Shown piece by piece: positions 63,171 to 64,000 of a DNA stretch of 64,000 nt. The stretch comes from an uncultured Aquimarina sp. (GTDB lineage Bacteria; Bacteroidota; Bacteroidia; Flavobacteriales; Flavobacteriaceae): contig CANMLL010000002.1 in NCBI GenBank assembly GCA_947498775.1, forward strand, positions 186,001-250,000, in the 5' to 3' direction. Under the pieces are notes generated by a model. That model ran no database searches and was not told the origin of the DNA. It saw only the letters and a program-made list of their open reading frames with translations. Position numbers and translations under genes: made by a program. Within the stretch, counting starts at the first letter, position 1; every line of letters starts with the position of its first letter.

Positions 63171-64000
63171 TCAAAAGTTTCCTCCTGGTACATCCCACCA
63201 AAGTCTTGTACCCGCAGTATCCGGTCCTCCTAGTTTGGTTACAGCATCTGCCACTCCGCCAGGATTGGTTTGCAATTCACTATCCACAAAAGGAATTCTA
63301 CGAATCTGAAGATCGGTATCAACAATCCCACCGCTCTGATTACTTTGTACTGGGAATATTTTTGGATATCCAGTACGTCTGTATTCGCTCCAGGCTTCTT
63401 GTCCCTCAGGAAACATAGCGATCCATTTTTGGGTAATGATGCGTTCTAACTTTTCTTCATTAGAAGCTGCCTCGTCCCATGCAATAGTAATATCACTCAA
63501 TGCAGCAATATTATTTGCAGGGTTTACAGGATCCACATAATCCTTAGGTGTTAAGACTGTATTGGTTATATAATTGGTAGATCCTCCTGCGCTATATTGT
63601 TGAAAAGAGGTTGTGATTCCTTGCTCATAATTTGCTTGTGCAGTCCCTGCTCCCGACCATCCTCGTAAAGCAGCTTCTGCTTTTAAGAAATATACCTCTG
63701 CTGCAGTCATAAGTTGTACTCGAGGAGTTAAAACCTCATCGGCTAGCAGTGAAAAAGTTATGTAATCAGCTTTTTGTGCAAGTTCGTCACTATAACCGGG
63801 TAATAGAGGTAATCCATTTCTTATTCCTTTAAACTCATCTGCACTAACTTCTGAAGGTTCGAAGTAACTATCAATTCTAGGGTCTTCATATCCCACAAGA
63901 ATTGATTCCATAGAAGCATTCATACGTATATCTCCCCAAGAATTATTTATTGTTTTTACAGGATGATCCAGGGTTCCGTTAACAAAAAAGCTATCGGCAT
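63171..64000 (-). CDS. SusD/RagB-family nutrient-binding protein (N-terminal part outside window)
   Basis: The C-terminal ~275 residues are visible; the frame is open to the right edge (SWGDIRMNASMES). Features are DPRIDSYFEPSEVSADEF, VQLMTAAEVYFLKAEAALRG and ITQKWIAMFPEGQEAWSEYR with RRTGYPKIFPVQ. These match the SusD-like_2 type (TPR-like repeats plus variable loops). Such lipoproteins form the lid of SusC-type outer-membrane importers, so a SusC gene is expected just beyond the window. Given the GH18 gene following it, the ligand is probably chitin oligosaccharide. Confidence 0.93.
   Translation of the reverse strand, partial: ADSFFVNGTLDHPVKTINNSWGDIRMNASMESILVGYEDPRIDSYFEPSEVSADEFKGIRNGLPLLPGYSDELAQKADYITFSLLADEVLTPRVQLMTAAEVYFLKAEAALRGWSGAGTAQANYEQGITTSFQQYSAGGSTNYITNTVLTPKDYVDPVNPANNIAALSDITIAWDEAASNEEKLERIITQKWIAMFPEGQEAWSEYRRTGYPKIFPVQSNQSGGIVDTDLQIRRIPFVDSELQTNPGGVADAVTKLGGPDTAGTRLWWDVPGGNF

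Overview
The window looks like the chromosome of a marine member of the Flavobacteriaceae (Bacteroidota), with Aquimarina-like chitin degraders as the closest match I can suggest. Signs of this are the A+T-rich DNA, many lipoproteins with short signal peptides, type IX secretion (T9SS) C-terminal sorting domains, a SusD-family protein, a hybrid two-component sensor with a propeller, and the near absence of Shine-Dalgarno sequences. The genus is an inference. I see no rRNA, tRNA or CRISPR array.

Layout. Positions 1-8.5 kb hold plus-strand genes: the 3' part of a fused trehalose-6-phosphate synthase/phosphatase, an MFS transporter without a normal start codon, then four exported proteins (propeller plus two NTF2-like domains, amidohydrolase plus NTF2-like domain, M28 peptidase, esterase). 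Positions 8.5-31.2 kb form an accessory region. Almost every gene there is on the minus strand and stands alone, and many encode small unknown lipoproteins. The gaps carry palindromic or repeated non-coding elements, including three copies of a ~165-bp repeat and two related ~100-135-bp elements. This region also holds a DarTG ADP-ribosylation toxin-antitoxin pair, a frameshifted GyrB-like fragment, a caspase-like exported protein, a proline dehydrogenase with a divergent Lrp-type regulator, and a large coiled-coil membrane protein flanked by short inverted repeats. The arrangement recalls an integron-like cassette array, but no integrase is present in the window.

At 31.2-31.5 kb a previously unremarked array of about thirteen ~21-bp units with a CCCGGG-type core follows an unknown plus-strand gene; its first two units form that gene's terminator hairpin. 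Positions 31.5-35.6 kb hold a metallopeptidase with a starch-binding-like domain, an AraC remnant, an acetyltransferase and formate-tetrahydrofolate ligase.

From 36 kb to the right edge lies a chitin utilisation locus. It encodes an astacin-type protease, a secreted GH5-CBM6-GH18 enzyme, a 1999-residue protein with three GH18 domains, a LytS-type kinase, a hybrid sensor/AraC regulator and a LytTR response regulator. It also encodes a GH20 hexosaminidase, a NagB-PIG-L fusion, an FG-GAP/ASPIC lipoprotein, a GH18 lipoprotein and the C-terminal part of a SusD-like protein. The genes describe a full route. Secreted multidomain chitinases cut crystalline chitin, surface lipoproteins bind and trim oligomers, GH20 releases GlcNAc, and NagB (with its fused deacetylase-like domain) sends amino sugar into central metabolism. 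Three regulators sit between the giant chitinases and the catabolic genes.
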